A stretch of 64,000 nt of DNA from Chlamydiota bacterium (GTDB lineage Bacteria > Auribacterota > Tritonobacteria > UBA1439), in NCBI GenBank assembly GCA_012729785.1, contig JAAYCL010000025.1:39178-103177 (forward strand), read 5' to 3'. The notes below the pieces were generated by a model. It was not told the origin of the DNA, searched no databases, and saw only the letters and a program-made list of their open reading frames with translations. The translations under genes were made by a program, and so were the position numbers. This document shows positions 36,117 through 44,458 of this stretch, one piece after another. Within the stretch, counting starts at the first letter, position 1, and every line of letters begins with the position of its first letter.

Positions 36117-37280
36117 TCACTTGTTGTGCGCGAAATATTCCCGCACCAACGCCTCCATCATGACGTCCCTCCTGTCGTAGAGGCGGCGGAGCTTCCGTTT
36201 GGCGCGCGTCGCGAGGGCATAGTGCGTCAGGATCGGGAGGGCGATCGTCGTGTCGGTGTAGCAGACGACCGCGTCGGGGAGGCGGTGCGGGTCCACCTTG
36301 CCCCAGCTCACCGCCTCGTGGGGCGTGGCGCCGGAGAGGCCGCCGGTGTCGGGCCTGGCGTCGGTCACCTGGAAGAAGTAGTCCTGCCCCACCTCCTTGA
36401 TGCGGAGCACCTCCTGGATCTGCGGTTCGGTCTGGAGCATGAAGTTCTTCGGGCTCCCGCCGCCCATCAGCACCACGGCGCTCTTCCCTCCCGAGCGTTT
36501 CGCCGCCAGGACGTAGGAGGTCGTCTCGTTCACGTCGATGGAGGGGTTGATGCGGAGCTTGTTCCCGCGCAGTTCCACACCCGCCACGTTCATCCCGATG
36601 GTCGAATCGCCGGGCGAGGAGGTATAGACGGGGACCCCGCAGCGGTAGGCGGCGGCGAGGACGGAGACGTCCTTGAGCCCCGACTTGCGTTCCCACTCGG
36701 CCGCGTACCGGCCGATGAGGTGGTGGAGCTCGCCCGTGCCCATCTCCTTCTGGAACTCCGGCTGCACGAGGATCCCGCGCAGGATCTCGTCGGTCGCCAT
36801 CAGGCAGTCGGTGTAGCCGAGGAGCACGTCGTAGATGCGGACCACGTCGTTCTTGCGAAGATCGGCGTCGTCGACGAGGTGGCTCCCCGCATGGAGCGGC
36901 ATGTTGAAGGCGAAGTGCAGGTCGTGGTACAGGTTCGCCCCGGTGCCGACGATCCAGTCCACGAACCCGGCCTTGATGAGCGGGACGACGCAGGAGCAGC
37001 CCAGGCCCGCCGGGGTGAGGGCGCCCGCGAGGCTCATCCCGACCGTCACGTCCGGCTCGAGCATCTTCTGCGTGTAGAGGCGGCACCCCTCCATCAGGCG
37101 GGCGGAGTTGTAGGCGAGGAACGCGTTGTGCATCAGGTCGGGAAGCTTCTCCCTGCCCGTGATCCCCTTCGGCATGATCCTCTTCCCGGAGAGGTAGCGC
37201 GACTTGTGCGGGTACTTCTTGCTCCGGAGCCAGTCGGGTGTCTCGCAGTGGTTCTTCTGCAGTCGGTGCGTGCGTTTCAT
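36117..37280 (-). CDS. deoxyhypusine synthase homologue (bacterial, polyamine-type)
   Basis: The 387-residue protein aligns in motif order with deoxyhypusine synthase: [32 protein letters not shown] (NAD-binding region), [27 protein letters not shown] (the Lys of GGGxxK corresponds to the catalytic imine-forming lysine) and [14 protein letters not shown]. Bacteria lack eIF5A, and homologues are thought to transfer the aminobutyl group to a small polyamine acceptor (homospermidine or related) instead. It lies 28 bp downstream of an ornithine-decarboxylase-like gene in the same operon, which supports a polyamine role. The ATG at 37280 is preceded by GGAAAGGGA. The actual acceptor is not determined. 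Confidence 0.88.
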   Translation of the reverse strand: MKRTHRLQKNHCETPDWLRSKKYPHKSRYLSGKRIMPKGITGREKLPDLMHNAFLAYNSARLMEGCRLYTQKMLEPDVTVGMSLAGALTPAGLGCSCVVPLIKAGFVDWIVGTGANLYHDLHFAFNMPLHAGSHLVDDADLRKNDVVRIYDVLLGYTDCLMATDEILRGILVQPEFQKEMGTGELHHLIGRYAAEWERKSGLKDVSVLAAAYRCGVPVYTSSPGDSTIGMNVAGVELRGNKLRINPSIDVNETTSYVLAAKRSGGKSAVVLMGGGSPKNFMLQTEPQIQEVLRIKEVGQDYFFQVTDARPDTGGLSGATPHEAVSWGKVDPHRLPDAVVCYTDTTIALPILTHYALATRAKRKLRRLYDRRDVMMEALVREYFAHNK

Positions 37281-37308
37281 CTCATCGGTCCCTTTCCATG
37301 GATGCGCT

Positions 37309-38436
37309 TCATTTCACCATCACGACCCGCGCGGGCGGGATGCCGTTGAAGTTCGTCGCGCTCGCGACGCTGTAGGCGCCGGTGTGCTCCGCGTAGACGA
37401 TGTCGCCGAGCTCGAGCTCCGGGAGGTCCTCCCCGCGCGCGATGATGTCCAGGCTGTCGCACGTCGGCCCGGCGAGGGTCGAGAGCTGCCGCCTCCCCGC
37501 CTTGAAAACCTTGAACTGGTACTTCGCGTGGTCGAAGATCATCCCGCTGAGGGCCCCGTAGACGCCGTCGTCGAGGTAGTACCAGTGTTTGCTCTCCCGG
37601 ATCGCCTTCCCGACCACCCGCATCACGAGCACCGCCGAGGGCCCCGCGATGAACCGCCCCGGCTCGGCGATGATGCGCAGGTTGCGTTCGAAGAGCCGGT
37701 CTATCTCCCGGCGGATCACCCCGGCGGTCTTCTCGAACGTGTCCTCGTCGAAGTCGAAGTGCCGGATCGGGAAGCCGCCGCCGATGTCGAGCATCTCGAG
37801 CGGGAGCTGCTTCAGCTTCGCGTCGCGGAAGATGATGGAGGCCATCTCCAGGGCGTCCACGTAGTTGCCGAAGTGCGTGCACTGGCTCCCGACGTGGAAG
37901 CTCACCCCCGCGGGCTTCAAACCCAGCCGGTGCGCCTTGATGAGGAGCGGCACGGCGTCGGACGGGTCCGCGCCGAACTTGAGCGAGAGCTCCACGATCG
38001 AGCCGACGTTCGGGACCTTGATCCGGACGAGCACCCGGGCCCCCGGGGCGTGTTCGGCGATCTTGTCGAGCTCGTATTCGCTGTCGAAGGTGGTCAGCGT
38101 GACGCCCTTGCGGGCGGCGGCGGCGATCGAGCCGGCGGGCTTGATGGTGTTGGCGAAGATGATCCGTTCCGGACCCGCGCCCGCGGCGAGCACCGCGTCG
38201 AGCTCGGCCCTGGAGGCGACGTCGAACCCCGTGCCGGCCGCGGCGGCGATCTTCAGAATCTCGGGGTGCGGGTTCGCCTTGACCGCGTAGAACGGCTCGA
38301 CCCGCGGGAGCGCCCGGCGGAACCGGGCGATCTGCGCGCGGACCGCGGAGCGGCTCACCGTGAGGACCGGCGTGCCGTGCCGCTGCACGATCCCCTTGAT
38401 CTGCTTCTCGAACGCCCGCCCCCGCCCCTTGGCCAC
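37309..38436 (-). CDS. ornithine (lysine) decarboxylase-like PLP enzyme, alanine-racemase fold
   Basis: The 375-residue fold-type III PLP enzyme has Schiff-base Lys53 in [47 protein letters not shown] and [10 protein letters not shown] (phosphate and carboxylate contacts) follow, then [11 protein letters not shown] and GPTCDSLD, where the Cys and Asp are the substrate-binding pair of ornithine decarboxylases. It should make putrescine (possibly cadaverine) and, with the downstream deoxyhypusine-synthase homologue, feed a longer polyamine. The gene opens a two-gene operon. The defence-like operon lies upstream in the same direction, separated by 102 bp. Confidence 0.9.
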   Translation of the reverse strand: MAKGRGRAFEKQIKGIVQRHGTPVLTVSRSAVRAQIARFRRALPRVEPFYAVKANPHPEILKIAAAAGTGFDVASRAELDAVLAAGAGPERIIFANTIKPAGSIAAAARKGVTLTTFDSEYELDKIAEHAPGARVLVRIKVPNVGSIVELSLKFGADPSDAVPLLIKAHRLGLKPAGVSFHVGSQCTHFGNYVDALEMASIIFRDAKLKQLPLEMLDIGGGFPIRHFDFDEDTFEKTAGVIRREIDRLFERNLRIIAEPGRFIAGPSAVLVMRVVGKAIRESKHWYYLDDGVYGALSGMIFDHAKYQFKVFKAGRRQLSTLAGPTCDSLDIIARGEDLPELELGDIVYAEHTGAYSVASATNFNGIPPARVVMVK

Positions 38437-38538
38437 CGCCCGTCCCTCCCCTTACCTCGCTGCGCGACGCCGCGTATTCTACGACATCGCGGCGCGCGGT
38501 TCAACGTTTCCCGGCTCCTCCTCCGCATGTCCGGTGAT

Positions 38539-39165
38539 TCAATCGTTCTTCGGCGATGCGCTCCCCGCCCACGGCTTGGCTCCTAAGGACAGGAAATCCG
38601 CGTTAAGGGGCAAATCAAAAGTGTAAAGCGGCTTCCCCAATTTCATTATGCGACTACAAAATCTCATTATCTTCCCCCCCGGCTCTGCGTAGGGGATGAC
38701 TATCTTGTCGGCCAATGCAGCGACCATTTCATTTCGAATACGGGTCGTACTGGCATCGGCTCTTTTGACCCTATCCCCGCAGCACGACAGGATCAAGAGT
38801 CGGCCATCGGAAAGGGCTTTGGCATATTCCTTGCGCGGCCGTTGTGCAGGTACACGGAAAGCCGGGCACCAGATAATGGGCTGGCGCCCTTTCAGAAGAA
38901 TATCGAGGCATTCCTTCTCCATTGGAGAGTGGAAACCGCTGATGACGACTACCCCGGCATCGCGCACTTCCCGGATAAAATCATAAGTCTTGAGAATAAT
39001 ATCCCCAGGACATTTGATTGAACAAAACAAGGCGAGTGTTTTACGTTTCAGGATGCCGAAATCGCCAACTGCAAAGAGCATCTTCGGCGCATGGCTTCCT
39101 AGCTGTCGCGTTAGCGATGAGGGATATCCTGTATCCGAATCCCGGATCGACAGGATATCCATCAT
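38539..39165 (-). CDS. DprA/SMF-like Rossmann protein, last gene of the accessory operon
   Basis: The 208-residue protein resembles the Rossmann core of DprA/SMF proteins without the usual N-terminal SAM or C-terminal winged-helix domains. It has YPSSLTRQLGSHAPKMLFAV, LALFCSIKCPGDI, EVRDAGVVVISGFHSPMEKE, QPIIWCPAF and LLILSCCGDRV. The loop that in DprA reads R-x-P/S...SGLAxGID is changed to IKCPGD...SGFHSPME. Standalone DprA-like proteins recur next to restriction and helicase genes. The start at 39165 has AAGGGG 5-6 bp upstream; it follows the previous gene by 74 bp. It may bind DNA or a nucleotide; its function in the operon is unknown. Confidence 0.7.
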   Translation of the reverse strand: MMDILSIRDSDTGYPSSLTRQLGSHAPKMLFAVGDFGILKRKTLALFCSIKCPGDIILKTYDFIREVRDAGVVVISGFHSPMEKECLDILLKGRQPIIWCPAFRVPAQRPRKEYAKALSDGRLLILSCCGDRVKRADASTTRIRNEMVAALADKIVIPYAEPGGKIMRFCSRIMKLGKPLYTFDLPLNADFLSLGAKPWAGSASPKND

Positions 39166-39239
39166 AAGTACCCCTTGCAAACTCCTGGTGCTTATACAAC
39201 GGATTCATTGCCCGAATCCGACAGGTCGCCTTCCCATCC

Positions 39240-39860
39240 TCATGGAGAGATAAAAAACCATTCCTTTAACACGCGCTTGAGCTTGAGAAATGCATCGTCA
39301 GTACAACGATCGAAACTAACTCGGGTGGCAAGATCCGAGAAGATCTTTGACGTTTGGGATTTCCTCACTTCCCGAAGCGCAGCGAGCATCGCCTCTTTAG
39401 GGTGGGGTGGCTTTGTATCGCTTCTATCAATGATTCTCCGCCTGACTAGCCAATCTCTTAACGGTGGCATTCGATTGCTCCATCCAAGGATTGTATCCAC
39501 GTGTGGAGAATCGCTCCACACCCAACTCTCAAGTTCAGGGGCAATGACTATAGCTGCCGAACGTCCTCGCCACCCCGCCATGACCAGGCGGTTTTCCAGG
39601 TCTTCTTCCATCTCGATTCTGTCCATTCGATGGTCCTGGCCGGAGCCATGGTGATCGAAGACCACCAATGCGTACCTGGCTTGCATGATGGCGAATTGCA
39701 GAAATTCCGGGGCATTGCCATAACATCCATGATCATGTTCAGGATGGGTATGTATTTCCACCACAATAGGACTGATCCCCAAAGAATGATGCCGTGCGAG
39801 AATACCTCTCATGGTAAATTCCAGCTTCTTGTCTGGAACAAGAACCACTAGATCAATCAT
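39240..39860 (-). CDS. small partner of the AAA ATPase (possible TOPRIM-like or DUF4276-like nuclease)
   Basis: The 206-residue protein starts IDLVVLVPDKKLEFTMRGIL, with an acidic residue after strand 1 as in TOPRIM folds. ALVVFDHHGSGQD follows (Asp after a hydrophobic strand, where TOPRIM DxD would be), then EMEEDLENRL, VIAPELESWVWSD and a Lys/Arg-rich C-terminus. The ATG overlaps the ATPase stop (ATGA 39857-39860), so the two are translationally coupled and probably form a complex. ATPase plus small TOPRIM-like partner is a recurring anti-phage architecture (PARIS, OLD/Gabija-type and methylation-associated systems). Nuclease function is inference; the DxD is incomplete. Confidence 0.6.
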   Translation of the reverse strand: MIDLVVLVPDKKLEFTMRGILARHHSLGISPIVVEIHTHPEHDHGCYGNAPEFLQFAIMQARYALVVFDHHGSGQDHRMDRIEMEEDLENRLVMAGWRGRSAAIVIAPELESWVWSDSPHVDTILGWSNRMPPLRDWLVRRRIIDRSDTKPPHPKEAMLAALREVRKSQTSKIFSDLATRVSFDRCTDDAFLKLKRVLKEWFFISP

Positions 39861-41110
39861 CCGAGCACCCCTCCGGCAAAGAGCACGGAAAGATTCGGTG
39901 CTCCTTTCCAGTCTTTCAACTTCGGATGCCTGTCTCCGCGCACGATGTCGGTAGCTCCATCTTCTGTCTTGGCCAAACATAAGACTTGCGATACATCGAC
40001 ATCGCTCAATACCACCGGGGAATGGGTTGCCATGAGGACTTGCGCTTCATACACCGAGGACAACGATTGCACGACCGTCTCTACAGCGCGCGGATGAATG
40101 CCATTCTCCGGCTCTTCAACGATATAGCACCCGCGGAATTCCCTTAAATAGGCGGGGAGGGTTAGTGCAAGAAGTCTAAGCGTGCCGTCTGATGCCAACC
40201 ATGACGGGACCTCGAGCCCCCCGCGATATTGGAGCATCATATATCTATGCTTGTCATCCTTTCGCTCGATAGTGCGTATCCCGACCAGATCGGGCAATGC
40301 GGTCTGGAGATGCTCCACCCATTCCGTGAATCGCTCCGGATCATTTTCTTTAAGCCGCTCTATAACCCACGGGATATTCGACCCATCGGGTTTGAAGCCC
40401 GGAATCTGCTTCGGCGGACTCGCCTTGCGAATTTCCAGACTGTTGAGAATAAATTGCTGGATGCCTGATGCAAGGTAATCTTTGAACCATAGCGAGACAG
40501 GATATTCCTTCTCGTCGGGGGGGAGGTTCGCAAACGCCACACGCCGGGGTTTTGATGGATAGGAAGGTTTATATCCCTTGGGAGTCTCCGGATAGAAATT
40601 TTCGTTGCCTCCCTGCTCTTTGCTGACGACGACCGATTGCTGTTTCCTTGATAAGCCCTTTCGAGAAAGGATGCTTGCAGGCACATTCTGAAGATGAGGA
40701 AATAGCTCTCGTTGGGGCTCGATCCGGTTTCCTTTTATCTTTAGGAGAACGCGTTCCTTCATAATGCCGATGCCCTGGCCGTCCACATCCATGCCTACGG
40801 CGACTTCATATCGGATCCGGTCAAACGCGGGATTCTCCAATACCTTGCGGATTTTCTCCGGGATAAGCGCCTCAATCGCGAGCTCGAATGAATCCTCTTT
40901 TCTCCACCAGGTCAAATCCACCGGATTATTGACTCTTTGAGACACGGCGGCCTCAAGGCCATGCGACACTAAGTCGCCCAGGAAGGCTATAACATCCAAG
41001 AATGTCGTTTTCCCTGTGGCATTTGGGCCGACGAGAACCTGAAAAGGCGTGAGACTATGCCGGATATATTTCAGGCAACGATAGTTCAAAGCTTCAACGA
41101 GCGTAATCAT
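39857..41110 (-). CDS. AAA15/OLD-like P-loop ATPase of the accessory operon
   Basis: The 417-residue protein begins with a RecF/SMC-type strand (NYRCLKYIRHSLTPFQVLVG) and Walker A GPNATGKTT near residue 30. The C-terminal half has PSWLASDGTLRLLALTLPAY (signature-like), YIVEEPENGIHPRAVE (Walker B with catalytic Glu, near 335) and MATHSPVVLSDV (switch His). There is no fused TOPRIM domain. The start lies 3 bp after the methyltransferase stop, with AAGGAGG inside that gene's end, so translation is coupled upstream and, via ATGA, downstream. Such ATPases act as sensors or regulators of a nuclease partner in defence systems. The gene is visibly AT-richer than the chromosome around it. Confidence 0.85.
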   Translation of the reverse strand: MITLVEALNYRCLKYIRHSLTPFQVLVGPNATGKTTFLDVIAFLGDLVSHGLEAAVSQRVNNPVDLTWWRKEDSFELAIEALIPEKIRKVLENPAFDRIRYEVAVGMDVDGQGIGIMKERVLLKIKGNRIEPQRELFPHLQNVPASILSRKGLSRKQQSVVVSKEQGGNENFYPETPKGYKPSYPSKPRRVAFANLPPDEKEYPVSLWFKDYLASGIQQFILNSLEIRKASPPKQIPGFKPDGSNIPWVIERLKENDPERFTEWVEHLQTALPDLVGIRTIERKDDKHRYMMLQYRGGLEVPSWLASDGTLRLLALTLPAYLREFRGCYIVEEPENGIHPRAVETVVQSLSSVYEAQVLMATHSPVVLSDVDVSQVLCLAKTEDGATDIVRGDRHPKLKDWKGAPNLSVLFAGGVLG

Positions 41111-41113
41111 ATT

Positions 41114-44100
41114 CTATTCCTCCTTATAGTCCTGTCCCATGCGGTACTTGATATCGTAATTGATAATGAAATCGAGCTCTTCCTCTGTAATACCATAGTG
41201 CTTCGCCAAGACCTTGTCGATCTTGTCGATGATCGACTTGGAGTCAGACACATTGAATTCGGCGTAAATGATTGTATCGTTGTCCTTGGTTGTAATCTTC
41301 GTGCGCTTGGCGTGCTTTTCAAGGTCCCTGCTAAGAGCACTCGCGAGGCCTTGCAACTCGAGGTCATCAAAGGCTGCTGGGGGGACTGGAAAAGACCGTG
41401 CAAGTGTATCGCTAAGATGGAAGCAATCGCCATAGGCAATAAAATATGTGTAGAAGAGACTGCTATTAAGAATAGCGTGAATCACCTGTGCCATCGGTTT
41501 TGTTGAAAAGTATAGAAATCGGCCGTGGGCAGGCGGTGCGACCTTGCCATTTTTTGAGTAGTATGGCAGGCCTACCGTAGCTTTGACCCAGTATTGAGTC
41601 GCTTCCTGATAGAAAATAAAGTGCTCAGTTGGGGTTGTCGAAATAACTCTATCCAACGTCCTTTTGGGGCGTGAGAGAAATCGATGACTGATAGATGCAT
41701 GAATCTCTCCGGATAGTTTGGGGAAGACACCCTGCATGAGTTCCTCGTCAAAGCGCGTATATTGTACCGTTGGGAAAAGATAGCCACGTGCCTCCGTAGG
41801 CCATCGGTTGTATCTAGTCGTGTAGAGCATGTTGTAGTTGGGGCGATGTGGCTTGCTGGCAATAAAAATGCAATTCCGACAGTGCTGCAGTCCATCAAAG
41901 AGCTTGCCCGGTCTGTCGTCACACGGCATTAGTGTGAGGTGAGCGGAGTGGCGCATGAGATATTCGCGGAGTAACAGCATACGCGAGGACCCCACTATTG
42001 GCAGTTGTACTATAAAACTGAAGCTACCCCCCGGGGCCAGGAGTTCGAACGACCGTTCACTACATACCGCGTAGAGGTTTCCGCTCTTTTCCACTTTGTA
42101 GTTTCTGATGCCGTATTCGCCCTTGAGGGTTGAAATTTCCTTCCATGGCGGATTGCCGATGATGACATCGAAGCCGCCCTTCTTCAAGATCCCGTAGAAC
42201 TCGGCGAACCAGTGGAAGGGCTGGTGACTCCGGCGCCATTTCTCGAACGCATCCTTCTTGGCCATGTTCACGTCGTATTCCATGGCGAGGAAGCGGTCGA
42301 GTTCGTCGGTCAATTTCTTGAGGCGGGCGCGCAGTTCCTCCTTCGCAGTGGAAAAGTCCTTTGGCGACATGCCTCGCGCAGTCTGCATTTCATGGAATTT
42401 GTGGAAGGCCCTGTCGGCGATCTCCGCTTCTTCTTCGATCTTGCGCAGTCTGTCTTCCTTGTCGCCCAGGAGCAATAGACCCTGACGTCCCCCATGAGCA
42501 TTGCGCTTCAATTCATTCTCTGCGGCATCGCGGATTTCCGCGAGATTGGCGAACCCGACAAGCGTGTTGCCGGCGCGGATATTGAAATCGATATCGGGGA
42601 GCGGCTCCAGGTCCTCAACCTGCTCGATCTGCGCCACGAGTTTCAGAAACAGCCGCAATTTACAGATCTCGACCGCCTCCTCCATGATGTCCACGCCATA
42701 GAGATTATTCACAATGATGGATTTCAGGATGAAATAGCGGCAATTGGGATGCCCTTCCACCCTTTTGAGAATACCCGTGAACGACTTGTGATAATTCGGA
42801 TGGTTTTTTCTCCCCTTCTCGCCCCATTCTTCCAGGAAGAAACGCATCCTCTCCAAGCATGCCTCGTAGAGAGGATCGAGGATATTGAGCGCCGCAAAGA
42901 GGAATGCCCCCGATCCGCATGTCGGGTCGAGCACCGTCACGCTTTCGATCGCCCGCCGAAATGCCATCAGCAGTTCCGGCCCTTCGGCGTTTTCGATCAC
43001 GTCCTGGGCGAATTGGCGGATATCGAGGTTGAGGGTGATAAGCTCGTTGATGGAACGGATCCCGCCCGATGCCAGTTTTTCCCGTACCTCCTCACAACGC
43101 TTTCGCCTGGCAACGACCTCGCGCCATATCTCCGTGGGGAGGGCATACTCGGCGGGTGCTGGCCTGTTCCATCCCTTGCGGCGCTCAATGAGTCCCGGTT
43201 TCCTTGTGTCGAGTCCTTCCGCAATCTCCGGCGGCAGCGGCGATTGGAGACCGTGGCAAACCGTCGGATAGATATACCGGTCCGGATCTTCGCGTAGCAG
43301 CCGCCATACGGAACGTTCCCCCTCGAATGCCACCGTGCATTTTTCGCGCGCGGTATCGAAGAGGGAGGGGATCACCGTATTCTTGCTGATGTACTCGGTG
43401 ATATCCTCCTTTGTATAGTACGCGCCCATCTGTTTCTGGTTGATGTATTTCTCGAAGATGTATCCGAGGACATCGGGATTGATTTCATCGTCTTTCTTGA
43501 GCGGGCGCTCGTCGAGATGCCACTGGTAGGCATCAAAGAATTCATAGAGCTGCTCAAACGCCCTGTCGGGGATCGCGATGGTTTTGCCGTGCAGTTTCTC
43601 GATCTGATGGGGCAAGAAAATCCCCCCGTTCAGATACGGGACCTCCCCGAGCAATGAGGCGGCTTTGCCCGCGCGCTCCTCTCCCTTCTTGGCGAACCCC
43701 TCGAAAAAGAGCGGACACAGGAATTCCCGATAGTAGCGATCCCTCCCCATCTCCTTTCTGCATTGGGCAAGCTTGTTCTTCAGGTAATCCCGATCGCCGT
43801 TCAGGAATCCCTTCTTCTGGATGAAATATACGAACATCAGACGGTTGAGCATGACGGAGACATACCATCGCTCAAGTCCTTTGTCTGGAATACCGTCAAG
43901 GAATTTGAGGAACGCCCCATGCTCATCCTTGAAGCGGTCGTAGAACCGCTTGGTGACGCGCTCGATATCGAACGCCGTCTTCGCTCTTCCCGTCACATCG
44001 GGGAGCGTCAGGGTTTCTTCCTCTTCAAGACTCACTACCAGTGCATGGAGCTTCTGAATAAGGGATTCTCCCGGTTGACCGGGATGGTAGGGATGCTCTC

Positions 44101-44443
44101 TGCACACTGCGGGCATACCGTGCTCGCGTCGGACCCATTGCCAGATTTGCGATCGAGGCGTGCCGCCGGTGAAGATTATGAGGTGCTCATGAGCGACTTT
44201 CGTGACCTGTCGCTCGATTTTGCGACGGGTGGGATAGTCCGGGAGCCGCCCGTTGGATTCCGGTCCGCACACGAAAGCCGCCATGCCGCATTTCTCGGCG
44301 ACAGCGGAGAGAGGATATGTGTTTCCATCCACCGTGATGTCGAGCGTGGCCTTGTGATGATTCCATCCAAGCCCTTCGATGAAAAGAGGCGTGAAGTCGA
44401 ATGAGGCGAGGTGCTTGCGGGCTTCAGCGAGATTCAAAGGCAT
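41114..44443 (-). CDS. large class I DNA adenine methyltransferase (Eco57I/PglX-like)
   Basis: The 1109-residue protein has an N-terminal helical region with VMLNRLMFVYFIQKKGFLNG and YIFEKYINQKQMGAYYTKED (the landmark before the methylase core). Motif I is LDPTCGSGAFLFAALNILDP near residue 510, and motif IV is IIGNPPWKEIS near 760, giving N6-adenine specificity. A C-terminal target-recognition-like region follows. The layout matches type IIG/BREX-like single-chain methylases, but no PD-(D/E)xK nuclease motif is apparent. The gene starts 15 bp after the helicase stop. It probably marks self DNA while the helicase/PLD and ATPase proteins act on unmodified DNA. Confidence 0.88.
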   Translation of the reverse strand: MPLNLAEARKHLASFDFTPLFIEGLGWNHHKATLDITVDGNTYPLSAVAEKCGMAAFVCGPESNGRLPDYPTRRKIERQVTKVAHEHLIIFTGGTPRSQIWQWVRREHGMPAVCREHPYHPGQPGESLIQKLHALVVSLEEEETLTLPDVTGRAKTAFDIERVTKRFYDRFKDEHGAFLKFLDGIPDKGLERWYVSVMLNRLMFVYFIQKKGFLNGDRDYLKNKLAQCRKEMGRDRYYREFLCPLFFEGFAKKGEERAGKAASLLGEVPYLNGGIFLPHQIEKLHGKTIAIPDRAFEQLYEFFDAYQWHLDERPLKKDDEINPDVLGYIFEKYINQKQMGAYYTKEDITEYISKNTVIPSLFDTAREKCTVAFEGERSVWRLLREDPDRYIYPTVCHGLQSPLPPEIAEGLDTRKPGLIERRKGWNRPAPAEYALPTEIWREVVARRKRCEEVREKLASGGIRSINELITLNLDIRQFAQDVIENAEGPELLMAFRRAIESVTVLDPTCGSGAFLFAALNILDPLYEACLERMRFFLEEWGEKGRKNHPNYHKSFTGILKRVEGHPNCRYFILKSIIVNNLYGVDIMEEAVEICKLRLFLKLVAQIEQVEDLEPLPDIDFNIRAGNTLVGFANLAEIRDAAENELKRNAHGGRQGLLLLGDKEDRLRKIEEEAEIADRAFHKFHEMQTARGMSPKDFSTAKEELRARLKKLTDELDRFLAMEYDVNMAKKDAFEKWRRSHQPFHWFAEFYGILKKGGFDVIIGNPPWKEISTLKGEYGIRNYKVEKSGNLYAVCSERSFELLAPGGSFSFIVQLPIVGSSRMLLLREYLMRHSAHLTLMPCDDRPGKLFDGLQHCRNCIFIASKPHRPNYNMLYTTRYNRWPTEARGYLFPTVQYTRFDEELMQGVFPKLSGEIHASISHRFLSRPKRTLDRVISTTPTEHFIFYQEATQYWVKATVGLPYYSKNGKVAPPAHGRFLYFSTKPMAQVIHAILNSSLFYTYFIAYGDCFHLSDTLARSFPVPPAAFDDLELQGLASALSRDLEKHAKRTKITTKDNDTIIYAEFNVSDSKSIIDKIDKVLAKHYGITEEELDFIINYDIKYRMGQDYKEE

Positions 44444-44458
44444 CGTTCACACGACTCC

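Noticed and set aside
39240-41110. Assignment of the ATPase and partner as PARIS AriA/AriB
   Set aside because: The partner does not show a recognisable DUF4435/AriB pattern and the pair sits inside a methylase-helicase operon, so the name is not supported by sequence alone.
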